This document shows positions 38,534-46,660 of a stretch of 64,000 bases of DNA, in pieces. Source of the DNA: Parashewanella curva. Lineage in GTDB: Bacteria > Pseudomonadota > Gammaproteobacteria > Enterobacterales > Shewanellaceae. A model generated the notes under the pieces. That model ran no database searches. It was not told the origin of the DNA and saw nothing but the letters and a program-made list of their open reading frames with translations. Where the stretch lies: positions 23,049-87,048 of the forward strand of contig NZ_ML014764.1 in NCBI RefSeq assembly GCF_003675895.1. The letters are read 5' to 3'. The translations under genes and the position numbers were made by a program. Positions within the stretch are counted from its first letter, which is position 1, and every line of letters begins with the position of its first letter.

Positions 38534-40588
38534 ATGGATAATCTCAAAGAGTTACTCAACATTGAAAAAGTCTCCTTGAGAAATAGCAAAATTCGAGATC
38601 GACTGAAGCCCTCAAATCTACCAATCGATGCTTCAGGTTATGAAGCTCAGATGTTTCTGATACTTATCAACCTTGGATACTCAAAGAGTGAACACATTGA
38701 TTTACTAGATCTTCATTCGGCAAAGCAATTTTTAAATGACAAAAAATATTTTGGCGTAACCCTGTCAGAATCGTCTTGGATACATACACATAACTCGAAA
38801 TATCCTGACATTCGAGTACGAGAACAGGTGATCAGAGCCAGAATTTTAAATAAGGGAATTAATGGTGTATGCAGTGAAGGCTGTACTGACTCGACTAGCT
38901 ATGGTTATTCTCACAATGGTGGTCGTGTAACAAGATCTTTTCCTTTAATCACAGAATTTTGTTGGAATGGAAAAGTAACCTGTCTAGCCGAATTAATTGC
39001 AAATTGTGAAGCTATTTGGATAGGACAATTTCTAGATCTTGGTTTCAGTCTCCAATACATAGGCATAGTAGTTAAAATATTAAAAAGCTCATTGGCAACG
39101 CATTTACCTAGTCAAGTCCACAATACCATCCAACTTAGATTCCCATATAAAGATGATTATTTAACTATTACCCCAGTTGTTAACCATAAGGTGCTTTCTG
39201 AACTTCAAAAAGCCTTTGCGAATGATAACCTCAGATATAGGTGGATTTTTTATCCTCAAAAGGGATACACGAATACTGGAAGTTTGCTTACAGCATTGGG
39301 TGGAAGAATAAATGTACTTCGCTATTACCCGAATACGATGCATCACCATCGAGAGTTAGAAAAGTATGTTAATCAACTCGCAGATGAAAGTCTGTTTTAC
39401 AATAAATCCCTTGGCTTTACTCGGTTTAAAAAGGCGCTGTACGAAATTACATTTTCGGGTCGCTACCCAACACTAAGAGCCCAGCGTCTTGCTCGTATTG
39501 ATGCAATTAAAGTCATACGTAGAGTTATCTACCTTTGGTTATTCAGAGTTCTGAGATATAAAAAATATGCCAATCTTGATGAGGAAAAACTTAGAGAAGG
39601 CTCATTGATAAAAGAATTAGTCGAATATGGGAATGCTGATGTACCAAGCCTAGCGGTTAAGCTGAGGGCCAAGCTTAACCTGCAATTAAGTGAAAATGAT
39701 GCCACTCAAAAATTTGCTTACCATCCTAAGCTGCTTGAATTGCTAAAACGCCAAATAAAATATGTGTTACAGCACAAAGATGCTTATGAAGAGCACCTTC
39801 AATCAAATTTTACTTACCTACATGTTAAAAACATAACGGCTGAAGATATTAATACCATGAGCAATAAGTATTTGTGGGGAATGCCTTCGATCATTGCTCT
39901 AGCGGGTTTTTCTCATGAATTTGAGCTGAATTTAAGGCGATCAGGTATTTATTTGAAAGTAAAAGGGGTTTCGATATTCGTTCACTCTTATCAAGTAAAG
40001 TGCAATTCATCGTTACCTGAATTTGACCGTATAAATGGCAAAGCAGGTCAATATACACCTTCTCGACCAGCGTTAATCGACCTTCCGAAAAGCAAAATGA
40101 AATTTGATTTAGTTTTTCGTGTAGCTGGGCTAAATAATTTGCAAGCAAACATCAGTCTTGAGGTGTTAGCCAACTCATTTCCAGAACGGATTATGGGAGG
40201 TGAAATTTTTCTTTCGCAAAAAAAGATTAAGAAACAATTTTATCTCACTTCAAATATTCAAGAACTCTTTTCATCTTTAAGGTTTATTTCGCATGAAGGA
40301 TGCTGGTTATGTCCAACTGATCACAGAATTAGATGCATTTCTGATCTATCTAGTTTACTTAAACGAGACAAGGAGCTAAAGCCCGTCCATATCGGTTATG
40401 CATACCTAGAGCAGCCGAAATCTAGAGAGGGGGCTATTAGTTCAAGACATTGTTTTGGTGAGCCAATATTAGGTATTGCTAAATGTGTACATCCGATTGA
40501 TGCGAATAAAAAAGGATTAAAATTCTTCTTTGATAACGCATTTTGGGCACCCAGAATATCTGAGTTCAGCATTTTGATGACAAAATAG
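38534..40588 (+). CDS. cas8: Cas8/Cas5 fusion of the I-F3 Cascade
   Basis: A 684-residue protein occupying the cas8-cas5 position. In I-F3 systems the fused protein holds the 5' handle of the crRNA and reads the PAM. Motifs are faint, as usual for Cas8: LPIDASGYEAQMFLILINLGY at the N-terminus, GINGVCSEGCTDSTSYGYSHNG, and LTALGGRINVLRYYPN in the middle. Identification rests on length, operon order and similarity to I-F Csy1/Csy2-type sequences. No cas3 is present anywhere in the element, as expected for transposon-coupled Cascades. Confidence 0.88.
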   Translation: MDNLKELLNIEKVSLRNSKIRDRLKPSNLPIDASGYEAQMFLILINLGYSKSEHIDLLDLHSAKQFLNDKKYFGVTLSESSWIHTHNSKYPDIRVREQVIRARILNKGINGVCSEGCTDSTSYGYSHNGGRVTRSFPLITEFCWNGKVTCLAELIANCEAIWIGQFLDLGFSLQYIGIVVKILKSSLATHLPSQVHNTIQLRFPYKDDYLTITPVVNHKVLSELQKAFANDNLRYRWIFYPQKGYTNTGSLLTALGGRINVLRYYPNTMHHHRELEKYVNQLADESLFYNKSLGFTRFKKALYEITFSGRYPTLRAQRLARIDAIKVIRRVIYLWLFRVLRYKKYANLDEEKLREGSLIKELVEYGNADVPSLAVKLRAKLNLQLSENDATQKFAYHPKLLELLKRQIKYVLQHKDAYEEHLQSNFTYLHVKNITAEDINTMSNKYLWGMPSIIALAGFSHEFELNLRRSGIYLKVKGVSIFVHSYQVKCNSSLPEFDRINGKAGQYTPSRPALIDLPKSKMKFDLVFRVAGLNNLQANISLEVLANSFPERIMGGEIFLSQKKIKKQFYLTSNIQELFSSLRFISHEGCWLCPTDHRIRCISDLSSLLKRDKELKPVHIGYAYLEQPKSREGAISSRHCFGEPILGIAKCVHPIDANKKGLKFFFDNAFWAPRISEFSILMTK

Positions 40589-40599
40589 GAGTACAAATC

Positions 40600-41637
40600 A
40601 TGGATATTCCATTGAGCTTATCTTATCGAGGTTCCTTACGTCCATCTGATGCCATTTTCTACTGTAAGTCACCAGACTCTGATATTAAATTGCCTGTTAC
40701 TATCGTCAAACGGATTGCTAACTCAAGCTCTTCAGCCTTTAGCGAAGGGCAAAGAGATCAATCTATCAAAGATATAAGCTCTTATCACTTAGGACGAACA
40801 CAACTTCACCCGACATTATATTGTCATGTGCCATATGAGGCAAAATGGCTCTATTGTAAGTTCTCCCTAAAGTTTCTATTTGAGAGTCGTAAACCGCATG
40901 CGCATGATGATCTAAAAGTTTCTAAATATCTCCAGCGTTTCGCTAAAAGCTATAAGGATCGAAATGGATACCATGAATTAGCAAAGCGCTATGCAAAAAA
41001 TATTCTTCGTGGTCAGTGGCTATGGAAAAATATTGAATCAGATTGGCCAATAACATTAACAATTAAACGTAGAGGTAACCTGTTAATAAAAGTAAAAAAT
41101 ATTCAATGCTTACAATGGAGTGATGGCTGGGAAGATTATCAAGATGAGCTAGATGAACTAATAGATCTAATTGATACAGCATTGTCATCTACAGGTGTTA
41201 TCACTCTGAGTATTAAAGCAAAAATTAGGGCTGAGAAACTGCAAGAAGTACTTCCAAGTCAACTCGTACACTCAGAAGCCGAACGTAGAGCAGGTAAAGA
41301 GCCTACGGTTGCTGAAACGAGTCTTAACTCTGAGCAAATGACCGTATGTTTCACTAAATACAAAGTGGGTGCAGGAATTCAGCTTATCGACGATTGGATT
41401 GACACTGAAGACCCCATCAGAGTGAGCGAATATGGCGCTGTTCATGGTCTGCATATTGCGCTAAGGACACCCAGAAATAAACAAGATGTTTATTCGTTGT
41501 TACCAAAGGTTCCATTTTATATTCGATTTTTAAGATACAACAAATTAGGGGAGGACGAGATATCAAACAAAATCCATTATTTGATGTCAATGCTAATCAA
41601 AGGTGGCGTTTTTAATCGTAAAAGTGATAAAGCATGA
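40600..41637 (+). CDS. cas7: Cas7 backbone protein of the I-F3 Cascade
   Basis: A 345-residue Csy3-like protein; six copies normally coat the spacer part of the crRNA. Typical segments are SLSYRGSLRPSDAIFYC at the N-terminus, QLHPTLYCHVPYEAKWLYCKF, and ILRGQWLWKNIESDWPI, the NxxRGxWLWRN-like signature. It starts 12 bp after cas8/5 and is followed 11 bp later by cas6. Confidence 0.93.
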   Translation: MDIPLSLSYRGSLRPSDAIFYCKSPDSDIKLPVTIVKRIANSSSSAFSEGQRDQSIKDISSYHLGRTQLHPTLYCHVPYEAKWLYCKFSLKFLFESRKPHAHDDLKVSKYLQRFAKSYKDRNGYHELAKRYAKNILRGQWLWKNIESDWPITLTIKRRGNLLIKVKNIQCLQWSDGWEDYQDELDELIDLIDTALSSTGVITLSIKAKIRAEKLQEVLPSQLVHSEAERRAGKEPTVAETSLNSEQMTVCFTKYKVGAGIQLIDDWIDTEDPIRVSEYGAVHGLHIALRTPRNKQDVYSLLPKVPFYIRFLRYNKLGEDEISNKIHYLMSMLIKGGVFNRKSDKA

Positions 41638-41648
41638 GGTAAGTGATT

Positions 41649-42254
41649 ATGCGCAATCGTTACTATTTTATGATCAAATATTTACCTGAAAATGCTAGTA
41701 ACTCATTACTAGCTGCAAGATGTATTTCTGTCTTACATGGTGTTGTGAGCCACAACGGACAAACAAACATTGGAGTTACTTTTCCAAAATGGTCAGATTC
41801 AAGTGTTGGGAGACAAATCGGTTTTGTATCTAATGATTACAGAAATCTCGAATCATTCCGAAGAAACCGCTATTTCAATATGATGAATGAAGATGGGCTG
41901 TTCTTTGTATCAGGAGTTGAAGAAGTCCCCAATCGTATTGATGAAGTTCAATATGTAAGAAATAACGGTATTGCTAAATATACGTTGCGAGAAAGACAAC
42001 GCAGAATTGAACGATGCCAAAAAAGAGCTGAAAAAGGTGGTAGAGAGTATCAGCCCAAGCTTGGGTATATCGAAAGAGAGTTCGGTAGCTTCCACAAGTT
42101 GATTTTGACTAGCAAAAGTAAGCAGACTTCTTTTCCTCTCTACATTCAAAAAAAATCTGGCGTCAATCATGTAAATTGTGACTTCGGTCACTATGGCTTA
42201 GCTTCAAATCAAGTACTAATGGGAACTGTACCCGATCTAAGTTTTGAGCATTAA
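41649..42254 (+). CDS. cas6: Cas6 (Csy4-like) crRNA endonuclease
   Basis: About 201 residues from the ATG at 41649, chosen because GAGGT lies eight bases upstream (the frame opens 6 bp earlier). It cuts the pre-crRNA in each repeat and stays bound to the hairpin, where TniQ docks. Csy4-like features are RYYFMIKYLPENASNSLLAAR, SVLHGVVSHNG with the likely catalytic His, and HVNCDFGHYGLASNQVLMGTVP near the end. The CRISPR array begins 123 bp downstream. Confidence 0.93.
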   Translation: MRNRYYFMIKYLPENASNSLLAARCISVLHGVVSHNGQTNIGVTFPKWSDSSVGRQIGFVSNDYRNLESFRRNRYFNMMNEDGLFFVSGVEEVPNRIDEVQYVRNNGIAKYTLRERQRRIERCQKRAEKGGREYQPKLGYIEREFGSFHKLILTSKSKQTSFPLYIQKKSGVNHVNCDFGHYGLASNQVLMGTVPDLSFEH

Positions 42255-42377
42255 ATTTTATTGGTAGTAAACATCATTAAATATTAGGAGGTTAGAGGAT
42301 GTTCAAATTTGATTGCTACTTTATCAAAAATCCATTTAACTATCAGAAATGTTTGGGATTTTGCTTTGGTTTTTCTT

Positions 42378-42585
42378 GTGACCTACCGCACAGGTAGCCG
42401 AAAATACAAACTTCTGACAGCTCGCCCTCATAGTCGAGTGACCTACCGCACAGGTAGCCGAAAATAGTAAGGGAAATGGATTGTGATACCTTTATCCGTG
42501 ACCTACCGCACAGGTAGCCGAAAATACAGGTGGTTTTAAAACGTATTATTACGAAACGTGACCTACCGCACAGGTAGCCGAAAGT
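42378..42585 (+). CRISPR. type I-F3 CRISPR array, four repeats and three spacers
   Basis: The 28-bp repeats lie at 42378-42405, 42438-42465, 42498-42525 and 42558-42585; all three spacers are exactly 32 bp. The repeat starts GTGAC, carries the hairpin CTACC-GCACA-GGTAG and ends CCGAAAAT. The last repeat has one change (AAAGT for AAAAT), usual for a terminal repeat. Transcription is on the plus strand, continuing the tniQ-cas operon. None of the spacers matches the parE 3' region by eye. Confidence 0.97.
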
Positions 42586-42635
42586 AGTAGCCAAGGATGG
42601 CTAAGTATAATTTTGTGACATCACTAAATTTCAAT

Positions 42636-42830
42636 TTAATCATTCGAAAAAAAGCCCCTCACTAGCATGATGATAAACAACAGTCCAATACACTGTAAAT
42701 ACTCAATTCTAGGCAGATGGAATAAGCTCGGCATCAGCCAATTCCACAGGAAATAAATGGGAATTGATAATACAAAAACATATGCAAGAGTGAGCAAAAA
42801 AAAGCCAACGATTACGTGAAGCAATTTCAT
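42636..42830 (-). CDS. small membrane protein, unknown
   Basis: A 64-residue protein with two hydrophobic segments (LHVIVGFFLLTLAYVFVLSI and IEYLQCIGLLFIIMLV). Its ATG overlaps the TGA of a 38-residue gene upstream (ATGA), so the two are probably translated together. Not recognised; cargo of the transposon. Confidence 0.55.
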   Translation of the reverse strand: MKLLHVIVGFFLLTLAYVFVLSIPIYFLWNWLMPSLFHLPRIEYLQCIGLLFIIMLVRGFFSND

Positions 42831-42943
42831 TGTAATTCCCTCTTATCATATGATCTCAAACCAAAATTTAATTCCATACGCTTAATACCGCTGTTATCAG
42901 GAATCCCTCTGCCTTCACCTATTGCTTTCATTGCTGAACCCAT
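42827..42943 (-). CDS. 38-residue ORF coupled to the small membrane protein
   Basis: MGSAMKAIGEGRGIPDNSG begins this short frame, which has AAGAGGTGAGT just before the ATG and ends in an ATGA overlap with the next gene. The strong ribosome-binding site and the overlap argue that it is translated. No similarity recognised. The rest of the gap to 43151 shows nothing convincing. Confidence 0.5.
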   Translation of the reverse strand: MGSAMKAIGEGRGIPDNSGIKRMELNFGLRSYDKRELQ

Positions 42944-43151
42944 ACTCACCTCTTACAAAAACACTCTGTAACGATCCTACTTTTAATTATGATTAAGTTA
43001 CAGTAAATCATTGTTAATGTTTAACTTTATTGCGATTCGCAATGGTGAGGTATGAAAGTTTATATCGTAGAAGAGGAACCTTTCCAGTTCAGAATCAGCG
43101 CTGAATGGAAAGGTGGTTGACTATAGTACGTGATAAGAATGGATAGCTGCT

Positions 43152-44909
43152 TTAGCTACAAGATGCTGGCTTTGATAGTTCCACTTTATCGAAAGTATTG
43201 TACTCACTTTCGCATACAAGAGAGCCGTCTTTTGTAGAGCAAAACTGATAAGCGTAATCGTATGTATTTGAATCAAAATCACTAACTAAAGCTGTGCCAT
43301 TTTTAGTTGAAAGAACAACTTCTGGTTGCTCTGCGTTGCTGTCATTAATGTGTGCATCAAATGCGGTTCCTTTGCTGATTTTAGATAGTCTATAGGTGTT
43401 ACTATCAGATGTTAATCCAGCAAAGAAAGTTACTTTGTACGACTCACATAGACGAGCTTTTTGACCAAAGTGATCTAAGAACCAAGTTTTCTCACATTCG
43501 CTTTTATCAGATAAAGCGTGTTCAATTTTTGATATTTCTTTATCTTTAATTAATTTTGCAGTATCAGCCAATTTACCAGCATCTAAAAGACCAGCACCAC
43601 AACCTAAAGTGTTACAGTCCTGAGTATCAATTTTTGTTGCGGTAAATTTCAATAAGCGTGTTGCGTCTTTGACGGATAAATTAGAATTAATTTGCTCCAT
43701 AATTGCTAACGCTGATGCTACCAAAGGTGATGAATAACTTGTGCCTGAGCCGCCACCTACAGCACCATTATTTTCTTTCATTAAAACACCAATACCGACA
43801 CCTTGAGCGGAAATTGTTACTTGGTCACCGTAGTTACTAAATGAAGCTTTGTCACCAGAACTATTGGTAGCTCCAACAGATATTACTCCATCACAAGATG
43901 CAGGGAAAAAAGTCTTTGAGTCTCGATTATCATTACCAGAACCTGCAACTATTTTAATTCCTTTGCTATATGCAAGATTAAAAGCCTCTTGCTCAAATCT
44001 AAGGCAACCAAAATCACCATGACCACCTTGGCTTATGTTGATGACTTTTATAGGTGTTGAAATCGTTGGTAAATTATCGAATTCACTATGGTCTAATTCA
44101 CCAGCAGCCCAAAGTACAGCTTGAACAAGACCTGTTACACTCAACCTGTTATCAGCAGCATAAAGTTTTACGTTTTTAGCAGCACCAGCAACACCTAAAG
44201 AGTTGTTTCTTGTTGCGGCAATAACGGACGCTACAGCTAAACCATGATCATCATTGGCATACTCTGGTAAATCCAAATAGTTGGGGTTAGGTCTTATGAC
44301 AACACTTTCATTTGCTCCGCTAGTGTAAAATCTATAACCATCAGTGTGAATAAGGTCTGTATTTGATTTAAAGCTAGTATCAATTACTAACACACCAACA
44401 GGCTGTGCATTTTCAGGAACTAAGCTGTTCGCTTGCTCAAAATTCATTGCGTGTGGGTGTTCATCACTCTTATTAAATAGATATGTTTGATTAGGGTAAA
44501 ACGTATCATTAAGAGATAAAGGTTTGTACTGGCGGTCTAATTCAACTGATTCAAATAAACCAGATTTTTTTAGTGCTTCAACAACCGCTTTTTTATCGGT
44601 ATTTGAGTACTCAACGTCAATCATTTTGTACTTGTATGTATAAGTACGTTTAACGCCTTGAGTGCTGTATTTTTGAATAGTGTTAGCTTGTGGAAGTTTA
44701 AAACAAGCTGAACCATTTAAGCCAACATTTAGGCATACATTGCTACCAGTAGTTGAATCATCTTGTTCTTTCAACGCACCACTAGATTGAGCGCTTAATT
44801 CACCATAGGTCGGAGCAGGAGAAACGACTATTCGAACATTTTCAGCATTAACGGAGGTTGATAACGATAACCCAATTAAGGTTATAGAAAGTAAAGTTTT
44901 ATTTAACAT
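43152..44909 (-). CDS. exported subtilisin-like (S8) serine protease
   Basis: About 585 residues from the ATG at 44909, which has GAGG eight bases upstream; the frame opens to 44942. The signal peptide (LNKTLLSITLIGLSLSTSVNA) targets it to the periplasm or outside. The catalytic Asp lies in VGVLVIDTSFK, the His in NDDHGLAVASVIAATRNN, the oxyanion Asn in VAGSGNDNRD, and the Ser in GGGSGTSYSSPLVASALAIM. About 130 residues before the catalytic domain may be a propeptide. A C-terminal region of about 120 residues has several Cys. The gene follows a lipoprotein gene on the same strand by about 14 bp. It is unusual cargo for a CAST. Confidence 0.88.
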   Translation of the reverse strand: MLNKTLLSITLIGLSLSTSVNAENVRIVVSPAPTYGELSAQSSGALKEQDDSTTGSNVCLNVGLNGSACFKLPQANTIQKYSTQGVKRTYTYKYKMIDVEYSNTDKKAVVEALKKSGLFESVELDRQYKPLSLNDTFYPNQTYLFNKSDEHPHAMNFEQANSLVPENAQPVGVLVIDTSFKSNTDLIHTDGYRFYTSGANESVVIRPNPNYLDLPEYANDDHGLAVASVIAATRNNSLGVAGAAKNVKLYAADNRLSVTGLVQAVLWAAGELDHSEFDNLPTISTPIKVINISQGGHGDFGCLRFEQEAFNLAYSKGIKIVAGSGNDNRDSKTFFPASCDGVISVGATNSSGDKASFSNYGDQVTISAQGVGIGVLMKENNGAVGGGSGTSYSSPLVASALAIMEQINSNLSVKDATRLLKFTATKIDTQDCNTLGCGAGLLDAGKLADTAKLIKDKEISKIEHALSDKSECEKTWFLDHFGQKARLCESYKVTFFAGLTSDSNTYRLSKISKGTAFDAHINDSNAEQPEVVLSTKNGTALVSDFDSNTYDYAYQFCSTKDGSLVCESEYNTFDKVELSKPASCS

Positions 44910-44923
44910 TTTCATATCCTCAA

Positions 44924-45817
44924 TTAAAGGTTGATGTTGCAAGTTTGGTCGTCACGAATAACAATCTTTTGAAGAAAAGCGTAGTTGTCTGAGAACGTCC
45001 AAGGTGAACCATTACCGAATTGTGGGTTGCCATAAAACTGACTTACCACGCCTGTCTTTACGTTGTACAAATTACCTAAAGTTAACGCTGGTACAATCTC
45101 ATTAATCGAGCCTTGTAAGTCCATCAGCGCTGCATTAATGGGTGAAGCCGTATCGCTAAACTTAGTCCCAAACGTGCTTAATTTAGCGTCAAGTTCAGAC
45201 TCTTTAACTGGTAGTGTGCCAAGTAAGGTTTTTAGTTCCTCACGTTTAGCAATAACAGACTCTAAAGCGGCTTTATAAGCGTTTTGTTTTGCTAGCGCTT
45301 CATCAGCCGAAAGCTCACCAGATAACTGCCCAAGTTCTACCATTGCGTTAGCCAACATAGTTTCAGCGTTAAAGCTGGTAATGTCGTTAATGCTTTGCTT
45401 GATGCTGTTAAACTTTTCGATTTTTGGTAGAGCAGAAGTATTATTAACTGTGAAACTAATTGTAGTGCTGGCTGTTGCGCCAGAGCCGTCTTTAGCGGTC
45501 ACATTTAAGTTATGAGTGACATTAGCGTCTAAGTCGTTAAAGCTAATATCAAAGCCAGTTGCTTTTGGTGTAAAGGTAACGGAACCCACATTAGCAATGT
45601 TGCTTGTGTTTGCTGTTAAAGATACCGAACCCGATTGGTTTGAAAAACTTAACGGAACAGTTACTAATTGGTTCTCATTAGCGGTCATGTTTGCAGATGA
45701 AGTTGAAACCGAAAATGAGGGTTTGGGTGTGCTTGAACTATCGCTATCGCTGCCGCCACCGCAGGCTGTTAACATGAAAAAAGGAGTTACGAGAAGTAAG
45801 GAGCGCTTTAGGTTCAT
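44924..45817 (-). CDS. lipoprotein with Ig-like domain, partner of the protease
   Basis: A 297-residue lipoprotein: lipobox LTAC at residues 16-19, then GGGSDSDSS linker. Residues about 35-128 look like a cadherin/Ig-like repeat (VPLSFSNQSGSVSLTAN, GFDISFNDLDANVTHNLNV, TISFTVNN). The rest is helical and coiled (ALAKQNAYKAALESVIAKRE). It is the first gene of a two-gene unit with the S8 protease, so it may anchor or inhibit it; this is inference. Confidence 0.75.
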   Translation of the reverse strand: MNLKRSLLLVTPFFMLTACGGGSDSDSSSTPKPSFSVSTSSANMTANENQLVTVPLSFSNQSGSVSLTANTSNIANVGSVTFTPKATGFDISFNDLDANVTHNLNVTAKDGSGATASTTISFTVNNTSALPKIEKFNSIKQSINDITSFNAETMLANAMVELGQLSGELSADEALAKQNAYKAALESVIAKREELKTLLGTLPVKESELDAKLSTFGTKFSDTASPINAALMDLQGSINEIVPALTLGNLYNVKTGVVSQFYGNPQFGNGSPWTFSDNYAFLQKIVIRDDQTCNINL

Positions 45818-46063
45818 TTATTTCTTCCTTGGAAATTAACCATATGATTTTAAGCGATTAAATTATCACAAGGTGTTGGGCATTTGAACTAATTTTGTTC
45901 AGTATATGACCCCATTTAAATGGATTTATGAAATGAGGAAGCCAAGGTAAGGTCTATTAGTTTTGTATCGGGATTGAAGTGAAGATAGTTTTCAACATGG
46001 CTAATTGACGTGTAGAGCGGCTTTTAGTTTTAAAAACTTGAGAGTTTTATGGGGATTAAACGC

Positions 46064-46091
46064 AACACAGCACTGATTGCAGTGCTGTGTT
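46064..46091. other. 12-bp perfect inverted repeat
   Basis: AACACAGCACTG-ATTG-CAGTGCTGTGTT, directly before the candidate mini-array. There is no T-run, so it is more likely an operator or structured RNA than a terminator. Confidence 0.6.
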
Positions 46092-46092
46092 A

Positions 46093-46180
46093 CAAATCAC
46101 GCACAAAGCGTGTAAAAATGAAAGCTTGAAGTGGCTTTGCTTACTCAATCTTCCAGTCACGCACAAAGCGTGCTACGTCA
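46093..46180 (+). CRISPR. candidate atypical one-spacer mini-array
   Basis: TCACGCACAAAGCGTG occurs at 46097-46112 and again at 46157-46172, exactly 60 bp apart, which is the 28 + 32 period of I-F arrays. Each copy holds a 5-bp stem CACGC/GCGTG with a 5-base loop, the geometry of a Cas6f hairpin, although the stem sequence differs fully from the main array. Placing the stem as in the main repeat gives repeats at 46093-46120 and 46153-46180 and a 32-bp spacer at 46121-46152. I see no convincing match of that spacer to parE. It could instead be two regulator sites. Confidence 0.4.
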
Positions 46181-46441
46181 AGAACATATCATAAGTTTCT
46201 TTGAATTCTTTAATTGTGAACATTTTTTAATGTAGTGAGGCGTTATTGGTTAGTATGATAAATCATCACGCAATACCCTTTAACAATCGCTTCAAGCACC
46301 CCTCTGCGTTCTTTCTGTGTATCTGGTCTCCTAGAAAAAGGGTTTTGAAACTCACTTGAATTCAGAGCACAATTATTCGACTTCATTAGCACGAGGGCTT
46401 ACCATAAAATTGCTTAATCAAGATACATCTCTGAGGTGTGT

Positions 46442-46660
46442 ATGGCTAAAGTTGGTGCAAAGAGACAAATTACGTTACCGAAACAACAATGCATTGCAGC
46501 ACAAATTACAGCTGGTGATATTGTAGATTGCTTTGTTGATAGGCAGGGTGTGATATCTATTGTGAAAAAGCATTCGGGAGCCGCAAAAGGTGTATTAAGG
46601 CACGTGGCTATCAATACTGAAATAAGTGAACAAGAATCAATAGAGATTGGTAGAGCTTAG
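46442..46660 (+). CDS. AbrB/MazE-like DNA-binding protein
   Basis: About 72 residues. The swapped-hairpin AbrB pattern is clear: MAKVGAKRQITLPKQQCIAA, then AGDIVDCFVDRQGVISIVKK. The ATG at 46442 has GAGG five bases upstream. No toxin gene follows; the TnsD-like gene converges on it with a 4-bp overlap. It may regulate element genes or be a solitary antitoxin. I-F3 elements often carry small regulators near their homing guide, usually Xre-type. Confidence 0.75.
   Translation: MAKVGAKRQITLPKQQCIAAQITAGDIVDCFVDRQGVISIVKKHSGAAKGVLRHVAINTEISEQESIEIGRA

Noticed and set aside
42343..42594. An 83-residue minus-strand frame with repeated GYLCGRS
   Set aside because: It is only the translation of the CRISPR repeats.
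42586..42640. A fourth spacer and a degenerate fifth repeat starting GTGAC at 42615
   Set aside because: The spacing would be 29 instead of 32 bases and there is no hairpin stem; only five bases resemble the repeat.
46081..46180. Rho-independent terminators for the flanking genes
   Set aside because: The hairpins lack T-runs and their exact 60-bp spacing is not explained by termination.
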